Shown here in pieces: positions 1 through 8,591 of a stretch of 64,000 bases of DNA. The stretch is from Xanthocytophaga agilis (GTDB taxonomy: Bacteria; Bacteroidota; Bacteroidia; Cytophagales; 172606-1). The notes under the pieces were generated by a model. The model did not search any database and was not told the origin of the DNA. It saw nothing but the letters and a program-made list of their open reading frames with translations. A program made the position numbers and the translations under genes. The DNA lies in NCBI RefSeq assembly GCF_030068605.1, contig NZ_JASJOU010000009.1, positions 186,001 to 250,000 of the forward strand, written 5' to 3'. The number at the start of each line of letters is the position of its first letter. Position 1 is the stretch's first letter.

Positions 1-459
1 TACCAAACCAACAGCGGTAAGAATAGAATCGAATGAAAAAACAATATCTATTAATACAATCTGAACTATAGCGGAAGCCAAACTCAGCCTACGCTTACTT
101 TCAGATACGGTTTCTTCCTCCCCCTCCAGTTTTTCGTGGATCTCGGTTGTACTTTTATACAGAAGAAATAATCCTCCTGATAACAATATCAAATCTCTGC
201 CACTAAATCCGTGTCCTAATAAGGTAATTATAGGGTCTTTCAGACTTACCAGCCAGGATATGCCGAAAAGAAGTGCGATACGAACAAAAAGTGCCAGTAT
301 AATACCTGTTGACCGAGCTTTCTTTTGCTCTTCACGAGGCAAACGGTCAGCCAGAATAGAAATAAAAATAATATTATCAATCCCTAGTACAATCTCTAAC
401 GCTGTCAGAGTTAACAGACTGACCAATCCTTCAGTAGTAAGCAGAACTTCAAAGTTCAT
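1..459 (-). CDS. TerC family integral membrane protein (partial)
   Basis: The gene starts at 459 and runs off the left edge, so only the first 153 residues are visible. They show the TerC signature: a first membrane segment with LEIVLGIDNIIFIS, then a polar loop (ADRLPREEQKKAR), further hydrophobic segments, and a second acidic membrane motif (IDIVFSFDSI) near the edge. The paired Asp/Asn motifs inside membrane helices are typical of TerC proteins, which are inner-membrane proteins linked to tellurite resistance, manganese export or metal loading of secreted proteins. The exact role cannot be set from sequence. It reads away from the AsmA-like gene, and nothing in view suggests a tellurite operon. 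Family assignment is secure, substrate is not. Confidence 0.85.
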   Translation of the reverse strand, partial: MNFEVLLTTEGLVSLLTLTALEIVLGIDNIIFISILADRLPREEQKKARSTGIILALFVRIALLFGISWLVSLKDPIITLLGHGFSGRDLILLSGGLFLLYKSTTEIHEKLEGEEETVSESKRRLSLASAIVQIVLIDIVFSFDSILTAVGLV

Positions 460-645
460 TGGAGAAAATTAAATGTGACTTTAAAAAAACGGTTTTGAAT
501 GGTCGAAAGTTTTCGAATAGTATGCAAAGCTATCATATCACAGGTTGATGGCCAAATTTAGTTTCAGTAACCTGACAGTTTTGTCAAATTTCATCTTTTA
601 CATCAACAGTAAGAACCTGAAAATTAATCACTCAGAAACATTCCA

Positions 646-3150
646 TCAGAAATCAAAATATTCTTCCTCTTTAGGTTTGGGAGGAGGAACTTTAGTAGGT
701 TTAGCTGGAGCCAGAAAACTCTGGCGGGTGTTACTCTTTTCTTCTGTTGTTGTTCGGGCCTGCATGTCTAATTTCATTTTGTCCCGCATTGCTTTGCTAT
801 CATACCCAATTTTATAATTATCGGCAGTGCCATTAATACGCAGAAAAAGATTGGTGCCACCAGAAGCCTGCGAAGATGTTTCAACTGTCTTCCGTTTTTG
901 AAAAAATGTTTTTAAAGGTATACGTAAATGATAATCCATTACATTATCAAACGAATGTGTACCCTGTACTGATATATTAGCGATGTTGGAATTAATTTCC
1001 ATTAAGGGAATAAACACATTCCCTTTTTCTATGTGAATATTGTTCTGCATCTCCCCAAACCTCAGATTAGCCAGTTCACTTGCCTTAATGAATCGGGACA
1101 ACTTTTGCATAGGTTCAAAGTTGACCAACTGCCCCTCCCTAATAGTGGTAAAGGCTTCTGCTACCAGTTTTTTGTTGTCAGAAATCAGATGTTCATTTAA
1201 CACCAGATATGTTTGTATATGTGCATTTACCTTCCCACGTACATGTTGTGACCGAATAAAATCCTGGCCAAAATCTTCAAACATGTAAAAGACCTTATCA
1301 ATCTGAATATTATTCAGTTCTGCATTAGTGCTCAGTTGTACCTGTTCCGGCTCTCTGGCATCCATACCTATACTCAGATTCATAGTCCCATCGGCTAACT
1401 GAAGCTGTATACCTTTACTGCGGGCTATCCCGTCATGCACATCCAGATCTCCATGTATATTCTGAGCCTGAAAACGCCGAAGATGCATTTTATTTACCTG
1501 ATATGCCAATGCCAGATCTAACTGGCGGGAAAGTCGAAAACGATACTGAGTATTAGACTGTGCAACTTTTGCCGGATTTTCGGCAAGTAGTTCATCTAAA
1601 TTCAATAATCCAGATTGCAGATCAGCAGCTATTCTTAGTGCCTGATCATCCAGCAACAAATAGGATAAGATATTTTCAAATCTACCTTTTAACTTGAAAT
1701 CAGAGCTCCCAGCATACCCCGAAAAATGTTGAATAATCAGATCACTCTGATTGAAGGAGAAATCACCTGTAAGTTGTGTTAAACGAAGCGGCCGCTGAGT
1801 CAATGTAAATGCCACATTGTTTAACTGAATAGTCCCGGAAGTTCTGATAAAACGTCGCTGTAACTGGCTACGTAAATCACTTAAATTTCCCTCAAATCTG
1901 ACATCAGCGGTAAGTAATCCGGAACCATCCCTGATACCATAAGGAAAAAATGCAGTAACTGCACCTACATCTAAGGCACCTTTAAAATCAAAAGCCAGGT
2001 GGGGATTATCGAAGTTTTGCAGTGAAACATTTCCAGAGAAATATCTTCCATCCAGTTTACCGTGTATATTCTTCAGTGTTAGTGAAGAAGAAGATCGGTT
2101 TTGCTTATTTCCATTACTATATGCACCAGTCAGGTTTGCCTGTTCTATTCGCTTCTTTAGCCTTGTTTCATATACAGATGCATTACGACAACCAAACTGC
2201 ACATCTACTTTTGGGATAGAACGTCCTTCTATATATCCTATTACAGACCCTTTAAAGTATATCTCACCCTGACTCTGATAAGATGCGTAGGTTTTAGAAA
2301 TAGATTCAGGTAGCAATGAGGTTATAGTTTGTATATCTGTCTTTTTTCCTTCAATCTGAAGATCAATAAAAGAGTGTGGTTTGGCCGCATGATAACCCAT
2401 TACCTGAAACTCAGAAGAATTGACAAACACTTGTGAAGGCTGAATCAGAAGTTTACGTTTTTTGTAATCATACTGCATCTCACTGTTAAGATGTAACTGT
2501 TTATTTACAAAATAAGCGTCTTTTCCAGTCCGTACGTACTGACTTTGCAGATCTCCTTTAAGATAAATCAGATAATCTTCATTTTTTACAAATAAACGGG
2601 CATCTGTTTTCTGGATAAGAAACCTGTGATCCTGTGCTATACTTTGGTCTATATATGAGAACTTCACATTTTGAAGACGAATACGTCTCAGATCAAATTG
2701 TACATCGTTGGAAGAGGAAGACTGTTTATCAGAAGAAGACTTAACAATATCATAGTTCACTTCCTCTTTTGCATTTGTATATAACTGTACGTCTGCATCC
2801 TGAAGTATAATCTGGTCTATAGCCAGATCATCTCCAAACAAGTTACTTAAACTAAACAAAAAGGATAAGTTTCCTGCCTGAGCCAGTTGTTGAGAACGGG
2901 CAGGCAGAGATCCTTGTATACGAATATTCTGACAAACAATAGAAAGATGGGGAAAATTTTGCCAGAGAGACACTTCTATCTTCGCAATTTCAACTCTGGT
3001 TTTCAGACCCTTGTTAACCTCTACAATAATTTTCTGAATAATATCATCCTGATAAACCTGTATAATTATAGTTAGCAGTACGGCTAATCCTATTAGTGTA
3101 CTACCGCCATAAAGAAATAGTCGTTTAATCCAAAGTAAAGAGCGACTCAC
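646..3150 (-). CDS. AsmA-like outer-membrane biogenesis protein
   Basis: An 834-residue protein with one N-terminal membrane anchor (about residues 9-30), then a long beta-rich periplasmic region and a basic, proline-rich tail (about 805-834) ending in acidic and aromatic residues. The early segment (VEIAKIEVSLWQNFPHLSI) and repeated beta-strand pattern fit the AsmA superfamily, elongated proteins thought to bridge the periplasm and help deliver lipid or assemble the outer membrane. Length suits Bacteroidota members. It stands alone between convergent TerC and a divergent epimerase-like gene. A TACCTTTG promoter element lies 50 bases upstream. Lipid-bridging function is inferred from the family only. 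Confidence 0.8.
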   Translation of the reverse strand: MSRSLLWIKRLFLYGGSTLIGLAVLLTIIIQVYQDDIIQKIIVEVNKGLKTRVEIAKIEVSLWQNFPHLSIVCQNIRIQGSLPARSQQLAQAGNLSFLFSLSNLFGDDLAIDQIILQDADVQLYTNAKEEVNYDIVKSSSDKQSSSSNDVQFDLRRIRLQNVKFSYIDQSIAQDHRFLIQKTDARLFVKNEDYLIYLKGDLQSQYVRTGKDAYFVNKQLHLNSEMQYDYKKRKLLIQPSQVFVNSSEFQVMGYHAAKPHSFIDLQIEGKKTDIQTITSLLPESISKTYASYQSQGEIYFKGSVIGYIEGRSIPKVDVQFGCRNASVYETRLKKRIEQANLTGAYSNGNKQNRSSSSLTLKNIHGKLDGRYFSGNVSLQNFDNPHLAFDFKGALDVGAVTAFFPYGIRDGSGLLTADVRFEGNLSDLRSQLQRRFIRTSGTIQLNNVAFTLTQRPLRLTQLTGDFSFNQSDLIIQHFSGYAGSSDFKLKGRFENILSYLLLDDQALRIAADLQSGLLNLDELLAENPAKVAQSNTQYRFRLSRQLDLALAYQVNKMHLRRFQAQNIHGDLDVHDGIARSKGIQLQLADGTMNLSIGMDAREPEQVQLSTNAELNNIQIDKVFYMFEDFGQDFIRSQHVRGKVNAHIQTYLVLNEHLISDNKKLVAEAFTTIREGQLVNFEPMQKLSRFIKASELANLRFGEMQNNIHIEKGNVFIPLMEINSNIANISVQGTHSFDNVMDYHLRIPLKTFFQKRKTVETSSQASGGTNLFLRINGTADNYKIGYDSKAMRDKMKLDMQARTTTEEKSNTRQSFLAPAKPTKVPPPKPKEEEYFDF

Positions 3151-3200
3151 AATCAGGAATGGAAATAAAAGTCAAATAAGAGAAGGACACAAATATTCTG

Positions 3201-3208
3201 CAAAGGTA
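3201..3208 (-). promoter_or_regulatory. Bacteroidota -7 element of the AsmA-like gene
   Basis: Read on the minus strand this is TACCTTTG, an exact match to the Bacteroidota -7 consensus TAnnTTTG, about 50 bases before the start codon. No clear -33 TTTG is seen at the ideal distance. Confidence 0.45.
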
Positions 3209-3363
3209 CAGTCTGTAGACCAATTAAAAAAACATACCCTTCATATGCCGTACCTTGAAAAATCCACTTCATTGTGGTTAAAAATACAGTTAGGTGGCAT
3301 AGATGCTCAAAGATTTACTTATTTTTAGCGCCAATCTGTCTTTATCACTAATACTAACTATCT

Positions 3364-4233
3364 ATGTATACAATTGAAAATGAGTTACTCAAAATAACTA
3401 TTAATCCCAAAGGTGCCGAGCTAAGCAGTATTTTTCATAAACAATATAAACTGGAATACCTGTGGCAGGCAGATCCTGCCTACTGGGCCAAAAAGTCGCC
3501 TGTATTGTTTCCGATAGTAGGTACACTCAAACAAAACACTTACTACTTTAATAATAAAGCATATCATCTCTCCCGTCATGGGTTTGCCAGAGATCGTTCT
3601 TTTATTGTATCCCAACAACAGGAAGATGCCATTACGTTCGCGTTGACTTCTGATATGGAGTCATTGGAAATATACCCTTTTGTATTCGAGTTTCTAATAC
3701 ACTATCAACTTCAGGATAATCGTGTACTTGTTACATATGAGGTTGTAAACCCAGCAAGTGAAGATCTGTATTTTTCTGTGGGAGGCCATCCCGCTTTTAA
3801 TGTCCCTTTGGTTCCTGACACTACATATGAGGATTATTTTCTGCAATTTGAAAAAACAGAGATGTTAAATGTGTGGCCTATCACAGCTGACGGTTTAATA
3901 GAAGACAGACCCGAACCATTTTTAGGAGAGACTGATGCATTACCTCTGAAAAAATCTTTATTCTACAAAGATGCTCTGGTATTCAAGCATTTGCAGTCAT
4001 CCCGCATATCGTTACTTTCTGCTAAAACGGAACATGGGCTGGAAATAGCATTTGAGGGATTTCCTTTCTTTGGAATCTGGGGAGCTAAAGACGCGAACTT
4101 TGTGTGCTTGGAACCCTGGTGTGGTATAGCAGACCCTGTATCAACAAATCAGCAACTGCCTTATAAAGAAGGCATTATAAAATTATCAACTCAATCTCGC
4201 TGGAAACAAAACTGGCAGTTGACTCTCTTTTAA
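3364..4233 (+). CDS. Aldose 1-epimerase family protein (LacX-like)
   Basis: A 289-residue cytosolic protein of the galactose-mutarotase-like fold. The catalytic pattern is visible: SRHGFARD around residue 72 and VGGHPAFN around residue 142 provide the two histidines that act on the sugar ring oxygen in this family. The C-terminal CLEPWCGIADP motif is typical of the LacX/YeaD side of the family rather than GalM. The likely role is interconversion of alpha and beta anomers of a hexose or hexose phosphate; the real substrate is unknown. It is a single gene, and its 3' end is folded into a terminator hairpin. Confidence 0.85.
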   Translation: MYTIENELLKITINPKGAELSSIFHKQYKLEYLWQADPAYWAKKSPVLFPIVGTLKQNTYYFNNKAYHLSRHGFARDRSFIVSQQQEDAITFALTSDMESLEIYPFVFEFLIHYQLQDNRVLVTYEVVNPASEDLYFSVGGHPAFNVPLVPDTTYEDYFLQFEKTEMLNVWPITADGLIEDRPEPFLGETDALPLKKSLFYKDALVFKHLQSSRISLLSAKTEHGLEIAFEGFPFFGIWGAKDANFVCLEPWCGIADPVSTNQQLPYKEGIIKLSTQSRWKQNWQLTLF

Positions 4234-4252
4234 CAAGAGTCAAACTGCCAGT
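4211..4252. terminator. Hairpin overlapping the epimerase stop codon
   Basis: ACTGGCAGTTGACTCT and its near-complement AGAGTCAAACTGCCAGT flank the stop codon at 4231-4233, so part of the stem is coding. The arms pair with one bulge. It sits between convergent genes and probably serves both, although the T-tract is weak on either side. Confidence 0.5.
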
Positions 4253-4286
4253 ATTCCCCTCTACCATATTTATTTCTTTGTGGGTA

Positions 4287-4454
4287 TTATCTTCTGCGAG
4301 TAGCAGTAGTGTAGCGGCCTTGCTTTTCCCGCATTCCATTCCAATATGTTTTAAAATCTGATTGATTATAGTTGTCTTTGTGGGACAATAAACTAACGTT
4401 TATTATATATACACCTACAGTGAGTATAGAGAGAATAATAATAATTGCTGCCAT
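4287..4454 (-). CDS. Small single-span membrane protein, 55 residues
   Basis: A short gene with an ATG at 4454. Its product starts MAAIIIILSILTVGVYII, a strong single hydrophobic helix (about residues 2-20), followed by a polar, strongly basic tail: SDFKTYWNGMREKQGRY and then TTATRRR at the end. The layout (hydrophobic N-terminus, no cleavage site, cytosolic-type positive tail) is a typical small inner-membrane protein. It lies convergent to the epimerase gene, whose terminator is just beyond its stop, and divergent from the ArsR-type gene at 4607. I do not recognise the family. The membrane helix plus ordered polar tail makes chance coding less likely, but this rests on one sequence. Confidence 0.5.
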   Translation of the reverse strand: MAAIIIILSILTVGVYIINVSLLSHKDNYNQSDFKTYWNGMREKQGRYTTATRRR

Positions 4455-4542
4455 AGTCGTTCTTTGTTTTATAAAACTCGATCACTCTCTAGCCTACTAT
4501 ACATAAAAGACTATGCCAACAACCATCTCTCATAAAATATAC

Positions 4543-4558
4543 ATGAATGTTTCTTCAT
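4543..4558. promoter_or_regulatory. Operator 1 of the ArsR-type regulator
   Basis: The palindrome ATGAA-tgtttc-TTCAT occurs immediately upstream of the -7 element (4574-4581) of the regulator gene and overlaps the -33 position. The same palindrome with the same six-base spacing recurs at 4975-4996, which is why it is called an operator. Binding there would block the regulator's own transcription. Confidence 0.65.
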
Positions 4559-4573
4559 ATACACTTTACTATA

Positions 4574-4581
4574 TACCTTTG
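4574..4581 (+). promoter_or_regulatory. -7 promoter element of the ArsR-type gene
   Basis: TACCTTTG matches TAnnTTTG exactly and ends 25 bases before the ATG at 4607. The operator at 4543-4558 covers the region where the -33 box should be. Confidence 0.55.
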
Positions 4582-4606
4582 TGCTAAAGAAGTTGTCTAG
4601 ACTATT

Positions 4607-4921
4607 ATGGCACAGATGAAACCAACTATTCAGATCAATAGAGAAAGACTGGAAAAAGTGGCAACCATTCTGAAAACAGTTGCGCATCCTACACGTCTGG
4701 CAGTGATCGATTTATTAGGCACACAGGAACGTATGAGTGTGAATGACATGTGTGAGATTCTGGACTGTGAGCAATCACTTTTATCTCACCACTTGATTGT
4801 ACTGAAACAACGAGGAATTCTTCACCATGTAAAAGAAGGGCAGAATGTCTATTATTCTCTTAAAAATAAGGACATACTGAAATTGATTGCTTGTATTGAA
4901 AATTGTGATTGTTCTCTGTAG
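4607..4921 (+). CDS. ArsR family redox/sulfide-type transcriptional repressor
   Basis: A 104-residue winged-helix protein of the ArsR/SmtB class, with the recognition helix around SLLSHHLIVLKQRG (residues 57-70) and the wing around VKEGQNVYYSL. It has five cysteines: C49 and C54 at the start of the DNA-binding unit and a C-terminal group C96, C100, C102. ArsR proteins use such cysteines to sense metals, or, in the BigR/SqrR branch, persulfides through a pair of distant cysteines. The downstream permease and persulfide-dioxygenase-type gene make sulfide or persulfide sensing the better guess. Its own operator covers its promoter, and a hairpin terminator follows directly, so it is transcribed separately from the permease. 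The ligand is inferred. Confidence 0.85.
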   Translation: MAQMKPTIQINRERLEKVATILKTVAHPTRLAVIDLLGTQERMSVNDMCEILDCEQSLLSHHLIVLKQRGILHHVKEGQNVYYSLKNKDILKLIACIENCDCSL

Positions 4922-4940
4922 GTAATCTGTAAAGCGAAAG

Positions 4941-4967
4941 AACAGCTATAAAAACAGCTGTTTTTTT
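4941..4967 (+). terminator. Intrinsic terminator after the ArsR-type gene
   Basis: Stem AACAGCT...AGCTGTT with an eight-base loop followed by a run of T's. It separates the regulator from the permease, so the permease must have its own promoter behind the second operator. Confidence 0.75.
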
Positions 4968-4974
4968 GCTTTAG

Positions 4975-4996
4975 TATATGAAAACTTCTTCATATA
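4975..4996. promoter_or_regulatory. Operator 2, upstream of the permease gene
   Basis: A perfect 22-base palindrome, TATATGAA-aacttc-TTCATATA, with the same core (ATGAA-N6-TTCAT) as the site before the regulator. It lies about 75 bases before the permease start and just after the regulator's terminator. Confidence 0.65.
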
Positions 4997-5069
4997 ATCG
5001 ATAATCTCTATAAAATTAGTGTAGATAATACTGTCTATTTTTTAATTGATACTATATTGCTGTATAAGC

Positions 5070-5870
5070 ATGGAAACCATTGGTTATTTGGGTGCTTTAT
5101 TAATGGGAATGTCTCTTGGATTGATTGGAGGGGGAGGATCGATTCTCACTGTTCCTATTCTAGTATATCTTTTTGCCATAGACAGTGTTGTAGCAACTTC
5201 TTATTCATTATTCATTGTTGGCTTAACCAGTCTGATAGGTTCATTTAGTCATATTTCGCGTGGCAATATTCATTGGCGAGCTGTAGTGCTGTTTGGTATT
5301 CCCTCTCTTTTGAGTGTTTATACTACCAGACATCTAATAGTACCACTGATCCCTGAAACATTGGGAACTATAGGTCACTTTATAGTAACAAAATCTATTT
5401 TTCTACTCATATTCTTTGCTATAGTTATGCTACTAGCTTCTTATTCTATGATACATAAACCAAGGCTATTGCAAAAAGAGGAACAGGAAGAGGCATCTTT
5501 GCGTTATCCAGTAATTATATTGGAAGGGATACTGGTAGGTGGAATAACAGGTTTGGTCGGTGCAGGTGGTGGATTTCTTATTGTACCTGCTCTGGTTTTG
5601 TTAACGCATCTATCCATGAAACAAGCTATTGGAACCTCTCTGGTTATTATTGCATTAAATGCATTAGTTGGTTTTATAGGCAGTCTTCATTGGGGCGATG
5701 TAATTGACTGGAAATTTTTACTTGTATTCTCAGCTATTTCACTGGTTGGAATTCTGATTGGGAGCCGGCTTTCTTTTAAAATTAGTGGTACACAGCTTAA
5801 ACCTGCTTTTGGCTGGTTTGTGTTAGTAATGGGTCTTTATATAATTGTAAAAGAGTTATTTCTGAAATAA
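5070..5870 (+). CDS. TauE/SafE family sulfite/sulfonate exporter-type permease
   Basis: About 266 residues with some eight hydrophobic helices in two homologous halves. Each half begins with a glycine-rich helix: MSLGLIGGGGSILTVPIL near the N-terminus and GGITGLVGAGGGFLIVPALV in the middle, the hallmark of the TauE/SafE family. Members move small sulfur anions across the inner membrane; next to a persulfide-oxidising enzyme, export of sulfite is the natural reading, but transport was not shown by anything here. An in-frame TTG lies eight codons upstream; the ATG at 5070 is chosen because family members start with a short polar stretch before the first helix. It has its own operator at 4975-4996. 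Confidence 0.85.
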   Translation: METIGYLGALLMGMSLGLIGGGGSILTVPILVYLFAIDSVVATSYSLFIVGLTSLIGSFSHISRGNIHWRAVVLFGIPSLLSVYTTRHLIVPLIPETLGTIGHFIVTKSIFLLIFFAIVMLLASYSMIHKPRLLQKEEQEEASLRYPVIILEGILVGGITGLVGAGGGFLIVPALVLLTHLSMKQAIGTSLVIIALNALVGFIGSLHWGDVIDWKFLLVFSAISLVGILIGSRLSFKISGTQLKPAFGWFVLVMGLYIIVKELFLK

Positions 5871-6030
5871 TGATAATTACTACATAAACAGTCTTACAAT
5901 CATAGAATCATAACGACTTTTAGTAAACGATAAACCAATTTGAGAGTAGCTATCTATGGCTTGAGAGTATTTCGGTCATAGTATTTATAGATATCCAAAT
6001 GTGTCATTCTTCATCAAACAAAACCTAACC

Positions 6031-7434
6031 ATGCTAATAGAACAAATCTATACAGGATGTTTAGCCCAGGGAGCTTACTACATCGAAAGCAAGGGAGAAG
6101 CGGCTGTAATCGATCCCTTGCGGGAGGTGCAACCCTATCTGCAACGAGCCAAACGCAACGGAGCTACCATCAAATACATCTTTGAAACTCACTTTCATGC
6201 AGACTTCGTTTCCGGTCACCTGGATCTGGCCAAACAAACCGGAGCTTCTATCATCTATGGACCTAATGCCAATCCTGCTTTTGAAGCCGTCATTGCTAAA
6301 GATAATCAACAGTTTCAACTCGGAGAACTGACCATTCGTGTCCTTCACACCCCTGGACATACCTTGGAATCGAGCTGTTTTCTGTTGATTGATGCTCAAG
6401 GCAACTATCAGGCAGTCTTTACCGGAGATACCCTTTTTATTGGGGATGTAGGACGCCCGGATCTGGCTCAGAAATCAAGTTTGACCATGGAAGATCTGGC
6501 TGGGTATCTGTATGATTCATTACACACTAAACTGATGCCTTTACCTGATGACGTGATTGTCTATCCAGCCCATGGAGCAGGCAGTGCCTGTGGTAAGAAT
6601 ATGAGTAAGGAAACTTCCGATACGCTGGGCCATCAGAAACAAACCAACTATGCTCTGAAAGCTACTAACAAGGAGCAGTTTATCAAAGAAGTAACCGATG
6701 GATTATTGCCTCCTCCTTACTATTTCCCACAGAATGTGCAGCTTAATAAAGAAGGGTATGAAAGTGTAGAAAAGGTTGTATCGCGAGGATTGACTCCTCT
6801 GAATGCAGATACATTCGAACTAGTCGTCAACGAACAGCATGCTTTGATTCTCGATACCCGAAAGCCTCAGGTATTCAAAGACGATTTCATCCCCAATTCG
6901 ATCAACATTGGCATTGATGGCGATTTTGCGCCCTGGGTAGGCACATTGATCACTGACATCAATCAACCCATTGTGCTGGTAGTGGAAGCAGGCAGAGAAG
7001 AAGAAGTGGTTACTCGTTTGTCCAGAGTAGGGTATGATCATACATTGGGATATTTGCAGGGAGGAATACAGGCATGGAAAGATGCTGGAAAAGAAATCGA
7101 TCAGATTGAATCAATCTCTGCCGATGAATTTGCTTCCCGCTTTCAGAACGGTAACTTACAGGTAAAAGATGTGCGTAAGCAAAGTGAATATGAAGCAGAG
7201 CATATGGAAGGAGCGGAGAATGTACCGTTAGCCTATCTGAGTGAACATATGGCTGAGTTTTCCAAAGCAGAGCCCGTTTATATTCATTGTGCAGGAGGAT
7301 ATCGGTCTATGATTGCTGCTTCGATTCTCAAAGCCAGAGGATATGACCAGGTCATTGATGTGGCTGGTGGATTTAAAGCCATTGCACAAACCAACATACC
7401 TAAGACTAGTTATATATGTCCTTCTACCTTGTGA
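6031..7434 (+). CDS. Metallo-beta-lactamase fold/double rhodanese protein (persulfide dioxygenase type)
   Basis: A 467-residue fusion. Residues 1-250 form a metallo-beta-lactamase domain with the metal motif THFHADFVSGH (53-63), HTPGH (H110) and GDTLFIGDVGRPD (D133), the arrangement of ETHE1/PDO persulfide dioxygenases that turn glutathione-type persulfide into sulfite. Two rhodanese domains follow. The second has the active-site cysteine in IHCAGGYRS (C420); in the first, the equivalent loop reads VVEAGREE, so its cysteine is lost and it is probably structural. ATG 6031 is preferred over the GTG ten codons earlier because conserved sequence begins there. With the ArsR-type regulator and the permease it forms a sulfide-detoxification set. 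Substrate thiol is unknown. Confidence 0.88.
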   Translation: MLIEQIYTGCLAQGAYYIESKGEAAVIDPLREVQPYLQRAKRNGATIKYIFETHFHADFVSGHLDLAKQTGASIIYGPNANPAFEAVIAKDNQQFQLGELTIRVLHTPGHTLESSCFLLIDAQGNYQAVFTGDTLFIGDVGRPDLAQKSSLTMEDLAGYLYDSLHTKLMPLPDDVIVYPAHGAGSACGKNMSKETSDTLGHQKQTNYALKATNKEQFIKEVTDGLLPPPYYFPQNVQLNKEGYESVEKVVSRGLTPLNADTFELVVNEQHALILDTRKPQVFKDDFIPNSINIGIDGDFAPWVGTLITDINQPIVLVVEAGREEEVVTRLSRVGYDHTLGYLQGGIQAWKDAGKEIDQIESISADEFASRFQNGNLQVKDVRKQSEYEAEHMEGAENVPLAYLSEHMAEFSKAEPVYIHCAGGYRSMIAASILKARGYDQVIDVAGGFKAIAQTNIPKTSYICPSTL

Positions 7435-7460
7435 TAGGGTAGACATTTTCTCTTTTACAG

Positions 7461-7508
7461 GTATTCTAACTTATTTATTTTTGTTATAAAATAAATAAGT
7501 TAGAATAC
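7461..7508. terminator. Long perfect hairpin after the persulfide dioxygenase-type gene
   Basis: A 21-base perfect stem (GTATTCTAACTTATTTATTTT and its complement) with a six-base loop, 26 bases past the stop codon. The AT-rich stem and T-rich right flank fit an intrinsic terminator. Confidence 0.7.
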
Positions 7509-7684
7509 TTCTTACATTTTATTGAATAACCGCTCCCTCATAATTCTATTATCTGGAGATCAGACACTCCATTTATTCCTCATCCTGTGTTTGCACCGTT
7601 TGTTCATTTTTCCAAAAATCCAGTACTATTTTCTATTATTTTGAAGGGTATTCCTTTTACCTTGTTCTACTCTATATTCAGCCA

Positions 7685-8518
7685 ATGTTAGCAAACAGTC
7701 ACTTGGTTCCTTCAAATATTATATCCCGTAATTGTCTGGGAATCATTGCCATTCTTTTGTCTCTCTCTGCTGGACTTGCGTATATCTTTCAGGTAAAAAT
7801 AGGTGATATCTGCACAGTCAGAACCTTTGTTACCTGGCTTAGTGGTATGATCTTTTGGGCTCTAGCAATACCCTTCCTTAGCAAACAAACCCAACGCTAC
7901 TTTAGCAAACAATTCCTTTGGGTAAAAAGTCTGCTGGCAGGTCTTGTGGTATGCATTATCAATCAGATTTTTGTGCGATTTAGTATCAATGCATTTTTAT
8001 GCTTAGTCTTTGGGTGCACAGACAATCAAACAAGTTGGACATTTAATGTACTTCAAAATAACATCCTGATTAACTTCGTTTGCTATTGGTGTATAGTTGG
8101 ACTTACCTACATGTCATTGCAATTTCAATCATCTTATGATACAACTTCTTCCATAAATTTTCAATCTGAAGAATCCTATTCTGAAAACATTTCCTTTATA
8201 ACTACCGTTTCTGTCAAAAATGGATCTGTCACCACACATATACCTACACAGAAGATATTCTGGATAGAGTCTGACAACAACACTGTAACATTTGTGTCCG
8301 AACTTGGAAAATTTGTCAATTACCAATCTCTTCGATCACTGGAAACACAACTTGATCCTGTCGATTTTCAACGAATACATCGTTCTATAATTGTCAATCG
8401 CAAGTATGTTCATAAAATACAGGCCCAGTCCAGTGGAGATGCACTAGTCACCCTAACCACCGGTGATCAGCTTCGCATGAGCCGTCGTTATAAAACCACT
8501 TCACCGAATACCCTGTAA
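7685..8518 (+). CDS. Membrane-anchored LytTR family transcriptional regulator
   Basis: A 277-residue protein. About four hydrophobic helices occupy residues 15-150 and a LytTR DNA-binding domain occupies about 175-272, recognisable from KIFWIESDNNTVTFVSELGK, the RIHRSIIVNRKYV segment and the final VTLTTGDQLRMSRRYK. LytTR domains bind direct repeats upstream of target genes. With no receiver domain, the membrane part is presumably the sensor, or it relies on a separate kinase. It is 73 bases ahead of the DUF5916 gene in the same direction and may be cotranscribed with it. The signal is unknown. Family assignment of the C-terminus is firm. Confidence 0.82.
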   Translation: MLANSHLVPSNIISRNCLGIIAILLSLSAGLAYIFQVKIGDICTVRTFVTWLSGMIFWALAIPFLSKQTQRYFSKQFLWVKSLLAGLVVCIINQIFVRFSINAFLCLVFGCTDNQTSWTFNVLQNNILINFVCYWCIVGLTYMSLQFQSSYDTTSSINFQSEESYSENISFITTVSVKNGSVTTHIPTQKIFWIESDNNTVTFVSELGKFVNYQSLRSLETQLDPVDFQRIHRSIIVNRKYVHKIQAQSSGDALVTLTTGDQLRMSRRYKTTSPNTL

Positions 8519-8591
8519 TTGCAACCTCTCTCCCTGTCTGATTTTTCAGAGCCATAAATGACGCATTCTTTTGCTGAAAAACGGTAAAACA

